Positions 1 to 11,228 of a stretch of 64,000 bases of DNA are shown piece after piece. Below the pieces are notes generated by a model. That model was not told the DNA's origin and made no database searches. It saw only the letters and a program-made list of their open reading frames with translations. A program made the translations under genes and the position numbers. Position 1 is the first letter of the stretch. The number at the start of each line of letters is the position of its first letter. This stretch comes from Buddleja alternifolia. Taxonomy: Eukaryota; Streptophyta; Magnoliopsida; Lamiales; Scrophulariaceae. The DNA is taken from NCBI GenBank assembly GCA_019426215.1, contig CM033403.1:7152012-7216011 (forward strand). The letters are read 5' to 3'.

Positions 1-427
1 TTGTTTATTATAGGAAAAATCGCATTTTTCATATCATAATTGACCCCCTGTCCACTTTTGGTACTAAATGTTTTAAATATCTCACTTCTCATACAAACTT
101 GGCCATTTTTTCTCACTTTTCATACCACCGGTAGTTTTCTTCACAAAAAATTGGGGGATTTGGTGCGATTTCTTCACAAACTGGTAAGAAGTGGCCAATT
201 TCTTCACAAATTGGTAAGTAGTGGTTCGATTTCTTCACAAATTGGTAAGAAGTGGCCGATTTTTTGTAAAGAAAACTAACGGTGGTATGAAAAATGAAAA
301 AAAATGGCCAAGTTTGTATGAGAAGTGAGATTTTTAAAATGTTTGGTACCAAAAATGGACAGGTGGTCAATTATGGTATGAAAAATGCGACTTTCCCTTT
401 ATTATATTATTGGTATTTATATATTGT
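1..427 (+). repeat. Start of copia-1 5' LTR, interrupted
   Basis: Bases 1-12 and 398-427 are pieces of the 5' LTR of copia-1. Without the foldback element at 13-397 they read as a continuous stretch that aligns with the 3' LTR around 19634-19664, including the shared tail atttatatattgt. The LTR then continues after CACTA A, at 12409. Roughly the first 60 bases of this LTR lie left of the window. The assignment rests on comparison with the 3' LTR copy and on the two target duplications. Confidence 0.75.
13..397. mobile_element. Mutator-like foldback MITE with 9-bp TSD
   Basis: A 385-bp foldback element. The two arms (about 13-133 and 281-397) are long imperfect inverted repeats starting ggaaaa/gggaaa followed by the shared core tcgcattttt. 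The direct repeat tttattata sits at 4-12 and 398-406, a 9-bp target duplication typical of Mutator-like elements. The centre has three tandem copies of a unit containing cacaaa.tggtaag (about 172-265). The open frames on both strands are mirror images of the arms, not genes. It carries no transposase, so it would depend on a partner elsewhere. Confidence 0.8.
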
Positions 428-469
428 CACTACTACAAAAAACGCCTATTACAACGGTTTTTCTTACCT

Positions 470-660
470 ATTACAGCGATTTTTTAACTGCTGTAATAGG
501 GTTTAGGCCTATTACAGCTGTTATTACGATAATCGCTGTAATAGGGGAACCCTAGTACAGCGGTTCTAACGTGAATCGTTGTAATAGGGGTTCTTTTTTT
601 TTTTTTTGTTGACCCTTATTACAGCGGTTCTAATGTGAACCACTGTAATAGGGATTTTCC
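470..660. repeat. Subterminal palindromic repeats, left end of CACTA A
   Basis: Several copies of a short inverted motif (tattacagcggttct followed by its near complement) are packed behind the left terminus. In CACTA elements such subterminal repeats are the binding sites for the TNPA-type protein. That role is inferred from the family, not shown here. Confidence 0.7.
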
Positions 661-904
661 CCCCCTCCCTACTAGTTTGCAACCTTCCTGACAACAGATT
701 CAACATATTCAATATACCAACACAACAAACCAACTGCACAATACAAGAAATTCAACAGAAACAACAAAAACCGAAACTTCAATATAACCAATTCTTTCCT
801 CCAACAACAAAATTTTATAATCTCCAACAAATGATCACGTGTTTACAATCAACTAATTAAATTAATCACAATTTACAACAAGTCTCAATGTACAAAAAAT
901 ATAT

Positions 905-2102
905 TACCTAATTTCTAATCACATTTGATAATGTATTGTGCCAGTTCGCAGTGTACTTCATCAATTTGTACTTGAGTGTAGAATGAGCATCGACAATCAT
1001 GAAAGTACTGCAACATATATATAGAGATTGCAAACCCAAATGACGTTTCAGTTACCTACCAAAGGTTTAATAACTTCAAAAGGTAAAGAAATTGAGTATT
1101 AGGATTCTGCATACCGCTGTTGGGATTATAGATTCTCTGGGGCTAATAATCTCCTTCATGAATCTCATAACGAAGTAGCCACAATCTATGTCGCTTGTCT
1201 GCCGAAGGGCACTACAAAAGTAATCAAAGTGTATTCGAATACTAACTTTTATACGAATAATTTTTTGAAACTAGAAAACACTAACCTTTATTAATCCATT
1301 TACAGGCCTTGTTTATGGATTTCTTGAAATGGTTATTGGCATTTGCACGGAATATGCACAACCCTTAAAAAAAATACAAAAAACAAGAAAATATATCAAA
1401 AATAAGCAATTATGCGAAATATAGGAAGATATATACACTTTAAAAATAATATTAAATATAATGGATACATTGATTGAATGAAAAACTTACTGATTAATTT
1501 TTTCTTTCATGTTAAATCGGCTATCCGGATTACCATGTAAAGAATTCAGATAGTAAACGACCTCTTGAAATGGATCAATCACAAGCAACAACCAATGTCC
1601 CCTAAAAAGCATTCAAAAGATAGGTTCAAAATTTGTTTTGCGTAACAAGTTTTACAAATTAAAGTTGGGTCTTTAGTAGCTCACCCGGCGTTGTAAGGTA
1701 TAAGAAATAACTTATTCATTTCTGCACTCTCTATCATAGTATTTGCTATGAATTGCACTTGTTCAATTTGTTGCGTACCTGATCTCGCAGATATAGCATA
1801 TAGGCTAAGGAACCCGAAAAGAACTTCTTTCCCTTCGGGGACCACGTAATTAACCCACAAAAACCTAAATTGAGCATAAAAAATAAATTTCGAGTAACGA
1901 AAATAATCATAGTTCAGATGCAATAAAATAATTAAAAACTTACTTTATGTACACTGAAATGAGAGAGGTTCCTATCTCTTCTTGACGCAGAAGGTGAAAG
2001 ATCTCCTCCCTCCCAATAAACTCTCAGTATTCAAGATTCATAATTCTTTCCTGAATGTCTATAATGATCTGGTCATCAATAGACATCCTCTTCATTTACT
2101 TT
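905..2102 (-). pseudogene. CACTA A: C-terminal Ulp1-like protease exons (broken)
   Basis: This is the downstream part of the gene that starts near 11228, cut off from it by element B. Reading on the - strand, one exon ends at about 1686 (residues LFLIPYNAG before a gtgagc donor). A second at about 1594-1530 encodes GHWLLLVIDP and VVYYLNSLH. A third at about 1205-1115 encodes DCGYFVMRFMKE. The HW, YYLDS-like and DCG motifs are those of Ulp1/C48 cysteine proteases found fused to plant CACTA proteins. The catalytic His and Cys are kept, but the Asp position reads Asn. An in-frame stop lies close to the insertion of B. Exon borders are estimated by comparison with the sister copy in B. Confidence 0.68.
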
Positions 2103-2130
2103 CACTACTACAGAAATGACCTATAACAAC

Positions 2131-2330
2131 GATTTTTTTAGCTTATTACAGCGGTTTTAACCGCTGTTATATGATTTTGACCTATGACAGCGGTTAAAAA
2201 ACTGCTGTCATAGCCCACCCTATGTCAGCCTGAACCGCTGTCATAGGTTTTAGAATTTTTTAAATTTTTTAATTCACCTATGACAGCGGTTCGGAAGGAA
2301 CCGCTGTCAGAGGGTGGGATTTTTTTTCTT
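2131..2330. repeat. Subterminal palindromic repeats, left end of CACTA B
   Basis: Repeated inverted motifs of the type tatgacagcggttc / gaaccgctgtcata follow the left terminus. They match those at 8845-9110 and are close to those of elements A and C. Confidence 0.7.
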
Positions 2331-2584
2331 TTTTTTTATATTTTGCTTCAACCAACAAATTATAGCTGCACAGTAAAACCTATTCAACATAATCAACAAA
2401 AACCCTAAACTTCAATATTAATATAATCTCTTTCCTCCAACAACAAAATGTTATAATCTCCAACAAGTGATCACGTGTTAATTTACAATCAACTAATTAA
2501 ATTACTCATTACAATTTAAATACAATAAATCAAATCACAATTTACAACAAGTCACAATGTACAAAAAGTACATTACCTAATTTC

Positions 2585-4245
2585 TAAGGACCTGCTAATA
2601 AAATGAAACGTGTCACTTCGCAGCGTACTTCATCAATTTGCTCTTGAGTATAGAAAGATTGAGAATCATGAAAGTACTGCAAGATATATATATAGAGATT
2701 AATTGCAAACTGAAATGACGTTTCAATTACCTACCAAAGGTTTAATAACTTCAAAAGGAATAGAAATTAAGTATATATTAGGATTATGCATACCGCTGTT
2801 GGAATTATAGATTGTCCGTGGCTAATAACCTCTTTCATGAATCTCATAACGAAGTAACCACAATCCACCGTGTTTGTCTGCTAGGGGGAACTACAAAAGT
2901 AATCAAAGTTACGTTGTATTAGAACACTAACTTCTATACGAATATATAATCTCTTGAAACTAGAAAACTCTAACCTTTATATTAAACCATTGACAGACCT
3001 AGTTTTTGGATTTCTTGGATTGGTTGTTGAAATTTGCATGAAATATGTGCACAACCCTAAAAATATAAAAAACAAGAAAATATGTCAAAACAAGCAATTA
3101 TGTGAAATAAATATACACTTTAAAAAATATATTAAATATAATGGATACATTGATTGAATGAAAAACTTATTGATTGATTTTTTGTGTCATTTCACCTCGG
3201 TATACCGGCTCACCATGCAAAGAATCCAGATAGTAAACAACCTCTTCAAATGGATCAATTGTAAGCAACAACCAATATCCCCTACAAAGCATTCAAAGAA
3301 TAAGTTCAAAATTTGTTTTTAGTAGCTAGTTTTACAAATTAAAGTTGAGTCTTTAGTAGCTCACCCGGTGTTGTAAGGTGTAAGAAATAACTTATTCGTT
3401 TGTGCACTTTGTATCATAGCACGTGCTATGTACTGCACTTGATGAATTTGCACCGTGGTTCTCGCAGATATTAAATGTGGGCTAAGGAACCCGAAACTTG
3501 CTTCTTTCCCTTCGGGGATTACGTACTTATCCCACAAACACCTGAATTGAGCATAAAAAATGAATTTCGAGCAACGAAAATAATCGTAGTTCAGATGCAA
3601 TAAAATAATTAAAAAACTTACTTTATGTACGCTGTAATGATAGTCCTTCCTATCTCTTTTTGACACAGAAGGTGACAAATCTCCTCCCTTCCAATATACT
3701 CTGGGAATGCAAAATTCATAATGGGTTCCTCGATTATTATAGTGATCTGGGCATTAATAGACATCATATTCGTGTACTTTCCCAGAAATACTAGGTCATG
3801 AAGGAGTCCATCTAGTTTAAGTTCTGCACATCTGTCACCTTCACGTGCAGGCTTGGCCACTGGATTTTTTCCTTTGACAGCTGACTGCTTCGACGTCCCT
3901 GATTTTTGGTTTCCAGATGATTTGGATGGTCCCAAAGACTGTTTAAGCAAAAAAAATAAAACATGAATCTTACACACCAAAGTATATTTAGTAACCTCAA
4001 ACAAATTGTTATAATTTATTAATGACTAATTATTAATTACATACCGATGCATCAGTGACAATGACAAGACTCGCTGGCCAAGCAACAAAGGTATCCAGAA
4101 CACTAGAAATGGTGAGCATTTCATCATTGAGAGGGACGGGTAGGGGTGTATTGGCCTCAACTGCAGTGTCAATGCGCACTTTCACATGGTTGGTGGCTAA
4201 TGGACAGTTGTGAAGTATTCTATCAGTCTCAGATCGATTGTACAT
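2585..4245 (-). pseudogene. CACTA B: Ulp1-like protease region (broken)
   Basis: Fragments on the - strand align with the A copy at 905-2102 and 9175-9650. An N-terminal exon (4245-4033) has DRILHNCPLATNHVKVRIDT, followed by a Lys/Ser-rich exon (about 3940-3618) with GDRCAELKLDGL. The exon ending at 3366 reads LFLTPYNTG before a gtgagc donor. A short exon (about 3275-3207) encodes GYWLLLTIDP and VVYYLDSLH, and an exon at about 2880-2790 encodes QTNTVDCGYFVMRFMKE. These are Ulp1/C48 protease motifs. The catalytic His position reads Tyr, while Asp and Cys are kept. The last exon, near 2680-2590, contains YTQEQIDEVRCEVTRF. The frame is shifted at about 3618-3680. Confidence 0.68.
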
Positions 4246-5054
4246 CTGTATTTTTCTCCATCATCTTCACTTTCTTCATAATCATCATCAATACAAGTAT
4301 TTTTGTTTGCCGATAAAACAATGGACCACCTTTTATCAATAAGATCGGTGACAAAAAACACTTGCTTAGCTTGTGACGCTAAAATGAAAGGTTCATCTTT
4401 GTATCTCACCCTTTCAAGGTCTACTCCAGTGAAGCCTATTTCACTATTATCGACACCATGTTTATTTTCAACCCACCTACACCCAAATACAGGCACCCAA
4501 AACCAACTATAATCAAGCTCCCATATACGTTCAATCACCCCGTAATATGATAAATCGGCATAGATAGGATTATTATCTTTCGCACTTGAGATCTGCACTG
4601 CTTGATCTACAAGACTCACACCACTATTCTGCATTGTACTTCGTTCATCGTGGTCTTTTGTATAGAATGTGCGACCATTTATACGATAACCTGAATAACA
4701 AAATACTAGTCTGTCCGGACCCATCGACAGTCGTGTCAATTTATCTGAAACTGAAAGCTGTAGAGTCTCTTTCTGTTTCTCTTCAATATGCTTTCGGAAC
4801 CAATCGATGAAACTCTTATTATGCTCTCTTGAAATCCAGCTCTCATTTTTAATTGGATTGAATCTCCTAAGTTGGTTCTTATGCTCTTCAACATATGGGT
4901 CAACCTCATCAGTGTTGTGGAACACATATAGGTGTGCCTTCTCCCTTTGTGTAATATGAACACAAACTAATTGCTTTCCAATTACGCTTTTTCCTTCTGT
5001 TCCCCCTCCCACAACATGAGACTTTGGAAGCTCGGCAACATTAGAATCTGCCAA
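4197..5054 (-). pseudogene. CACTA B: DUF4216 segment of TNPD-type gene
   Basis: A 285-residue open segment continuing in the same frame as the DUF4218 part upstream, separated from it by one TAG. Residues such as YYGVIERIWELDY, VPVFGCRWVE and GFTGVDLERVRYKDEPFILASQAKQVFFV identify the DUF4216 domain, normally the C-terminal module of plant CACTA TNPD-like proteins. Function of the domain is unknown. The last residues (after SEDDGEKY) no longer belong to it: the frame runs into sequence homologous to the Transposase_24/Ulp1 gene, so the true end has been lost to an internal deletion. The DNA after the junction is read in another frame by the Ulp1-like exon. Confidence 0.8.
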
Positions 5055-5673
5055 ATACTCTGTGCAAAATGTAATGGCTTCATCAACTATCTACCGTTCA
5101 ACAATGCAACCTTCCGGTCGACTATGATTTTTCACGTAGCCTTTCAATACCTTCATATAACGCTCAGCCGGATACATAGATCTCATAAAAGTCGGTCCAC
5201 ATAGTTGAGTCTCTCTGACGAAGTGAATGGGTAGGTGAGTCATTATATCAAAAAAAGTAGGTGGAAAATACATCTCAAGCTCACACAAAGTGATGACAAT
5301 TTGTTTCTGAAGTGCAGGAAATTGCTCAGGATCAAACACCTTGCTCCACATTGCTTTGAAAAAGAAACACAATCTAGTTATCGTGTCTCTCACCTTCTTT
5401 GGCAAAATGGCCCGTATAGCAATTGGTAGCAACTGATCCATGATTACATGACAATCGTGAATCTTCAAGTGCTTTAGCTTCAAGTCCTTCAATGATACAA
5501 GACTGCTAATGTTTGAAGAATACCCCTTCTGGAACTTTCACTCCATTAAGAAACTCACATAATGCAATTTTTTCTTTCCTAGCTAGAGTGTGAGCTGCTG
5601 GAGGCAAATAATTACGTTTCCCCTTATTTGTTGGTGCCAATTTTCCTCTTATCTTCATTTCAACCAAGTCTAA
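5055..5673 (-). pseudogene. CACTA B: DUF4218 segment of TNPD-type gene
   Basis: This continues the transposase frame past a TAG at its end (about 5676). The first 50 residues include KRNYLPPAAHTLARKEK. A frameshift near 5520 then moves the reading to the frame of the 133-residue segment at 5492-5091 (LKLKHLKIHDCHVIMDQLLPIAIRAILP, LCELEMYFPPTFFDIMTHL, MYPAERYMKVLKGYVKN). This is DUF4218, the middle module of plant CACTA TNPD-type proteins. One TAG at about 5082 separates it from the DUF4216 part. The three lesions make it a pseudogene. Confidence 0.8.
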
Positions 5674-7338
5674 CTATGCCTTTACGCCATCTTTTGTCTT
5701 TCCGGGCACATTTAGAAGTGTACCAATGACACTATCAAATACATTTTTCTCAATATGCTTAATATCAAGAAAATGTCTAACATGTAAAGACGTCCAATAC
5801 GACAACTCAAAGAAAATTGACCTTTTTTTCCACCCAGTTTTTGCAAGGCCACCTGCAAAAGTCTTTCCAAATTTGACCTCCAAGTCTTTTACATTCTCAA
5901 ACACTTCTTCACCAGTCAAGCACTTAGGAGCTCGGCCTTCTTCTATATTCCCATTGAAAGCTTTCTTCCACCGACGATATCGATGGTTCCGATTTAGCCA
6001 TCTCCGATGCCCTTGGAATGCATATTTCTGAGAGTGTGTCAATCGATATTGATCTGTACTCTTGACACATATGGGGCATCCACATTGGCCATGTACACCA
6101 TATCCCTCGAGGTTTGCTCTTTCCAGAAAATCATTGATTGTTCCAAATAACATGACTCTGAGATTAAAATTTTCTTCTCTGAACATGTCATATACTTGAA
6201 CACTGATATCCCACAACACCTTCAAATCCTCAATTAAAGGAGCCAAGTAGACTTCTATATCATTTCCAAGTTGTTTTGGCCCAGAAATGAGCATAAGCAT
6301 CATTATATGCTCTCGCTTCATGAATTGCGATGGGGGAAGGTTGTAGATCATCAAAATCACCGACCATGTACTATGTGAGCTACATTGCAAGCCATGAGGG
6401 TTCATGCCATCTGTAGCCAATACAAGGTGCAGATTTCTTGATTCTTCACCAAATTCAGGGAAATCATCATCAATCTTTTTCCATTGAGGAGAATCTGAGG
6501 GGCGTCGAATCTTGTCATCTTCAATCCTTTCTTCAAGCCTTCTATCAGCATGCCATGTCAAGTCCTTGGCTAACTCTTTACTACTATACATGCACTTAAA
6601 TCGTGGTATTATAGGCAAATACCACATGGTTTTGACAGGCGCAGATCCATTCTTCTTGTACCGTGAGGCGCCACATTTCGGACAAGCCTTCACTGATGCA
6701 TAGTCAATTCTAAATAATATGCAATCCTTGAGACAGGCATGTATCCTCTCATATCCCATGCCAATTGAGGTTAACATCCGTTTAGCCTCATAAGTACGAT
6801 TAGGTAACACATTATCCTCAAGTAGCATGCTTTTTAATAGACCAAGTAAGTCTGTGAAACTCTTATCACTCCACCCATTGTTGGCTTTTAACTTGTATAG
6901 GTTTAGAACTGCTTTCAATCTTGTGAATTTACTACCACTATACAGTGGTGTCTTTGAATCACTTGTCAAATTGTCAAACATTTTAGGACAATTTCGCAAC
7001 TCCTTCTCAATCACATTTGTCATCTCCTCCAAACGATCAGGTTAATAATCATTCATGTTGAAATCCTGTGATGGATATGATGTACCACCCAAATCATCTG
7101 ACGTGACACTGCTTTCACCGTGTCTTGTCCAACGTGTGTAGCTTTTATCAATTCCATTTTACACCAAATGATCTTCCAACTCACGTGGACTAATTCTCTT
7201 TCCAAAACAACAACGTAAACACGGGGAAGTGATCCTAGTTCGATCTGGTGCATGCTCAACCGCAAACTTTATGAACTATTTCACCCCTTTCTCATACTGT
7301 TCCGACATACGATCCGTTAAAATCCACCTTCGATCCAT
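5674..7338 (-). pseudogene. CACTA B: TNPD-like transposase (Transposase_21)
   Basis: The frame opens at ATG 7338 with MDRRWILTDRM and a Cys-rich Transpos_assoc-type N-terminal domain (ITSPCLRCCFGKRISPRELEDHLV). It runs in one frame to 5674, but is broken by three stops: TAG at 7278-7276, TAA in the region of about 7165, and TAA near 7050. The open 452-residue part (7032-5674) is Transposase_21: CPKCGASRYKK (metal-binding pair), LATDGMNPHGLQ, LPPSQFMKREHIMMLMLISGP, and HFLDIKHIEKNVFDSVIGTLLN. In this family the protein acts in the nucleus to cut and move the element ends. With stops in its N-terminal domain this copy is unlikely to make a working protein. Confidence 0.85.
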
Positions 7339-7339
7339 C

Positions 7340-8381
7340 TTGATTCTGAATTAATTAATTAAACAATTGTATCATTAGTTGATAGTTGAATTAATTAAAT
7401 TATTTTCATTTTAATTTATTTCCCATTATTCTAGAAAAAATTCGGCAGAGTAACAACGCAAAAATTTCTACCAAGTTCTCGACTTAATCTTCACCCGGGT
7501 AGGTTGCAACCAACAAAATTCGGATCTTACGATCCGGTAAAATCCAATTTCGACCTTAATTAATTAAATTAAATAATTTTAACATCAGTTGAGTTGAATT
7601 AAATAAAATATTTTAATTTTAATATATTTCCCGTTATCCTAGAAAAAATTCGGCAGAGTACCCATGCAAAAATTTCTACCAAGTTCTCGACTTAATCTTC
7701 CCCCAAACTTGCTACCAACAAAATTCGTATCTTTCAACCACAACAAATCCAATATTCTGATCTTTTCCCCACAACAAACCCAAAATGTCGATCTTACTAT
7801 ACGAAAATATCGATCACCAGTTGGATCACATAAAGAATTATATTTCAAGCCACTACAAATATTGATCACCATTTGGATAACATAAATCACATAAAAATAA
7901 AAATAACTCATCATTTTATAAATATATATTGATCAACAGTTGGATCACATAAAACATCATATTTTCAGCAACTACAAATATTGATCACCAGTAGGATCAC
8001 ATAAATCACATAAAACTACAAATAAAACATAATATTTTCAACAACCAAGTATAAATATAGATCACCAGTTGAATCAATGTACCCTAAACCACAAAATAAC
8101 CACAATTTAACCCCAAATCAAACGTAATTAACACCCGACTAACCCAAATTAACACTACATTCAGTCAAATTCATATTTCCATTAAATTTTACAATAAATA
8201 GGCAAATCTCAAAAATATACACAAATATATGTACATACACACACATATACACAAATATACATACATACACACACATATAGACAAATATACATACACTCAC
8301 ACATACACAAATATACATACACCCACACATACACAAATATACATACACAAATATTTATCTAACTCAAACTCTATACTCTAA

Positions 8382-8417
<36 letters not shown>

Positions 8418-9174
8418 TTATTTATACAAAAAAAATTACCCACTTAATGGCGGCGGGGCGGGGTGGCAGCGTCCTTATATATATATATATAGAAAAAGTT
8501 ATATATTATAGTATATATATATATATATATATATAGAAAAAAAATATTATAATATATATACATACATATATATATATGCACACATATATATAGAGAGAGA
8601 AAGAGAGAAAGGGAAATACCAAAACCCGGCAGCGGTGGACGGCGAGTAGAGAGAGAGATAAACCGAGAGAAAGAGAGAGAGAGAGAGCGCGAGAGAGAGA
8701 GGTGATGGTGGTGGGGTGGTGGTGGTGAGGTGGTGGTGGTGGGCGAGTGGGTGTAGTGAGAGAGTTTAGAGAGAGAGAGAGAGAAAGAAGGAGAGAAGAA
8801 GAAGAAAAGAGGAGGGGGGGCTGTTTTAAAACCCGGCCCCTATGACAGTGGTTTGGTCGAACCACTGATCGAACCGTTGTCATATGTATTTGTTTTTTTA
8901 TTTTATTTTCTTATGACAGTGGTTCGAAGTGAACCGCTGTCATAAATCGGGTTTATGACAGCGGTTTACGTCGAACCGCTGTCATATATATTTTTTTTTT
9001 TTTTTTTTTAAATATTATGATAGCGGTTCTACGTGAACCACTGTCATAAACCCGGTCTATGACAACGGTTCACGTCAAACCGCTGTCATAGGTCCGAACC
9101 GCGATACTCTTCAACAGAAGTTTTGCAAAAAAGCTGTAAGAGGTACGCTGTAATAGGGACTTTTTGTAGTAGTG
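7340..9174. repeat. CACTA B 5' leader and right end, no gene
   Basis: There is no coding region. A block around 7430-7520 (attattctagaaaaaattcgg and what follows) is repeated at 7625-7700 and again in element A near 11340. At about 7800-8075 a minisatellite repeats tgatcaccagttggatcaca. At 8205-8350 there is an (acacaaatatacatacac)-type array, then (GT)n/(TA)n at 8380-8575 and GA-rich tracts at 8590-8820. Subterminal palindromes (gacagcggttc/gaaccgctgtc) fill 8840-9110. The ORFs here are simple-sequence artefacts. Confidence 0.75.
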
Positions 9175-9701
9175 TTTCCAAGAGTTAAAAGGTCCTTAGG
9201 GAGTCCAGCTAGTACAAGGTCTGCACATCTATCACCTTCACGTATAGACTTGGCCACTAGAGGTCTTGGTTTGACAGCTAAGTGCTTGGACGTCCCTGAT
9301 TTCTGGTTTCCAAATGACTTGGATGGTCTAAGCAACTATTTAGCAAAGAAAACAAAACGTGAATGTTACACACCAAAGTATCTTTAGTTACCTTAAACAA
9401 TTGTTATAATTTATTAATGGCTAGCTATTAATTACATACCGATGCATCAGTGACAATGACAAGACTCATAGGCTAAGGAACAAAGGTGCCCAAAGCATTA
9501 GAAAAGGTGAGCACTCATTATTGAGAGAGACGGGTAGGGGTGTATCCTCTTCAACTGCAGTGTTAATGCACACTTTCACAAGGTTGGTGGGTAATGGACG
9601 GTTGTGAAGTATTCTATCATGTTGTCGATTGAACATCTGTAATTTAGCCACCACACGATATGATGGTAATGAAAGTGCTAATTGACATGGCGCCTTAACC
9701 T

Positions 9702-9742
<41 letters not shown>

Positions 9743-11228
9743 CACAACATTATATTAGAAATTTTTGTGTGTTTTACAGAAATAGAGAGTTGTAAGTTAC
9801 ATGATCACTAAACAAGTTCAAATCATTACTTCAGGAAGCATCGTAGCTGGTTCTGGGAAGCTATCTTTCAAAGAAATCACCTCATCTTCATGTGACTGAC
9901 GAGAATTAGACGGTCGCATCTTGTCAAACTCGCGTTGCAAGGAGGATAGAGATTCGGGAGGCCCTTCACCATGCTTCTCAAGATTTCCATCTCCATATCT
10001 CTAGAAGGCTTTGGGTCCGTAAAGTACTCTCTTTGTGAGACCCCAAAGCCAACACCCCTAATGCGACCCGGATGCTCCTTCTTTTTAAGAGCTTTAGCCA
10101 ATAGATCATCCCGACTCCTCTCGTTTCCACTATGGCTAGTACTCTCTTGTGAAATGCTCTCCTGTAATAATATATTTAAAAAATAGAAACAATTAGTGAA
10201 CTTTGTTCTTTCAAAAGTATTTCAAAACAAACATACAACACATTAAAGAGCTAAATTTGCAACAATTTCATTCACTACTCTTCTAACATTGACGTTGTCA
10301 ATTTCATTCTTTTTATTAGAACGTGCGATCCTCCACACGAGTGCTCATGTCACCTCTGTGCAAGCAGAACCCACATCCCTTCTTTTATTCATCTATATTT
10401 TGATTAAAAAGTATATATTTATTAACAAGGAATTTTTATTAAAAAAATTGTAAGGATTCATTGTTAAATGAACTACGTACCTCAATTTGCTCCACAAGAG
10501 CATGTCCAAGACATGATTTTCTATAAGGATATTCAGGTTCCTTTGCTCTTTCCTGATTTTTTCTACTTAGTTATTGTTTATTACATAATCAAAGTATTAG
10601 TTAAATGTAAACGCAATAACCAACAAATGAAATCGTAAATTAAAATGACTACCTGGAACTCTTCACTTAGGCGAAGATCTACAAATGTTGTCCAATCCGC
10701 CTGAGGTATCTCATATTGTGAGGGTGGGTTGTAATTAATGTTCTCATCATCATCCCATACCCACACTCTACTCAAGTAGCTCCTGAACTTACATGCTAGC
10801 TTCCCAGCTTCTGCCAGTACGTACTTTTTCTACTATAAAAAACAACAGCAAAGTATATATGAAATTATAATTTAGAGAAAATTAAATCAACAAAACATAC
10901 ATTAACAAATATAAACATGATGATATCCAAATTACCGCTATATCATCCCAAATTGCTCTTTTTGTTGGTGACGCGACTTGTCGCCAATCATTAATGGTAA
11001 TCGGCACCTTCTGCCAAGCCAAGACTACTATATAACGAACAAGTGTTGATTTGTTTGGGTCAACTGCTTGGACTCTGTCATTCCCGCGGACGGGTAGCCT
11101 TATGCCTTTACTTCTAACATTGATAACTTTTTCATAGCCGTAGCACCTCTTCGTATCTCCTTTTCAGCAAGGATGTCTGATCCACATACATCCTTCTCAG
11201 GAAAACTTCCAGCAGGATCTGAAGCCAT
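9175..11228 (-). pseudogene. CACTA A: Transposase_24 (TNPA-like)/Ulp1 gene, 5' part
   Basis: Exons on the - strand start at ATG 11228 (MASDPAGSFPEKDVCG). A one-base frameshift near 11121-11131 precedes GIRLPVRGNDRVQAVDPNKS and VLAWQKVPITINDWRQV. Further exons at about 10830-10650 (KKYVLAEAGKL, SRVWVWDDDENI), 10550-10480 (YPYRKSCLGHALVEQIE) and 10150-9877 (EHPGRIRGVGFGVSQREYF) match the plant Ptta/En/Spm Transposase_24 family, the TNPA-like DNA-binding partner of CACTA elements. A 9690-9466 exon and a 9320-9175 exon lead into the Ulp1 part, where element B has inserted. Exon borders are approximate. An intron holds (CA)n(TA)n at 9700-9740. Confidence 0.65.

Larger units (their letters stand above)
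2103..9174 (-). mobile_element. CACTA (En/Spm) element B nested in A
   Basis: The inner CACTA element begins cactactacagaaatgac at 2103 and ends gactttttgtagtagtg at 9174, flanked by ttt direct repeats (2100-2102 and 9175-9177). Removing it joins the Ulp1-like coding region of A in register with the homologous region of B near 3775, which confirms the insertion. It encodes a TNPD-type transposase on the - strand (7338-5055), a DUF4216 segment (5054-4197) and Ulp1-like exons (4245-2585). All carry stops or frameshifts, so the copy is probably dead. A and B belong to one family: their ends, leader repeats and protease exons align. Confidence 0.88.

Noticed and set aside
40..370. Overlapping open frames on both strands (79 and 85 residues) with similar protein sequence
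   Set aside because: They are the two arms of the foldback element read in opposite directions, not genes.
8139..8883. Open frames with Cys/Tyr/Val-rich or Ser/Pro-rich products
   Set aside because: They come from minisatellite, (TA)n and GA-rich tracts of CACTA B.
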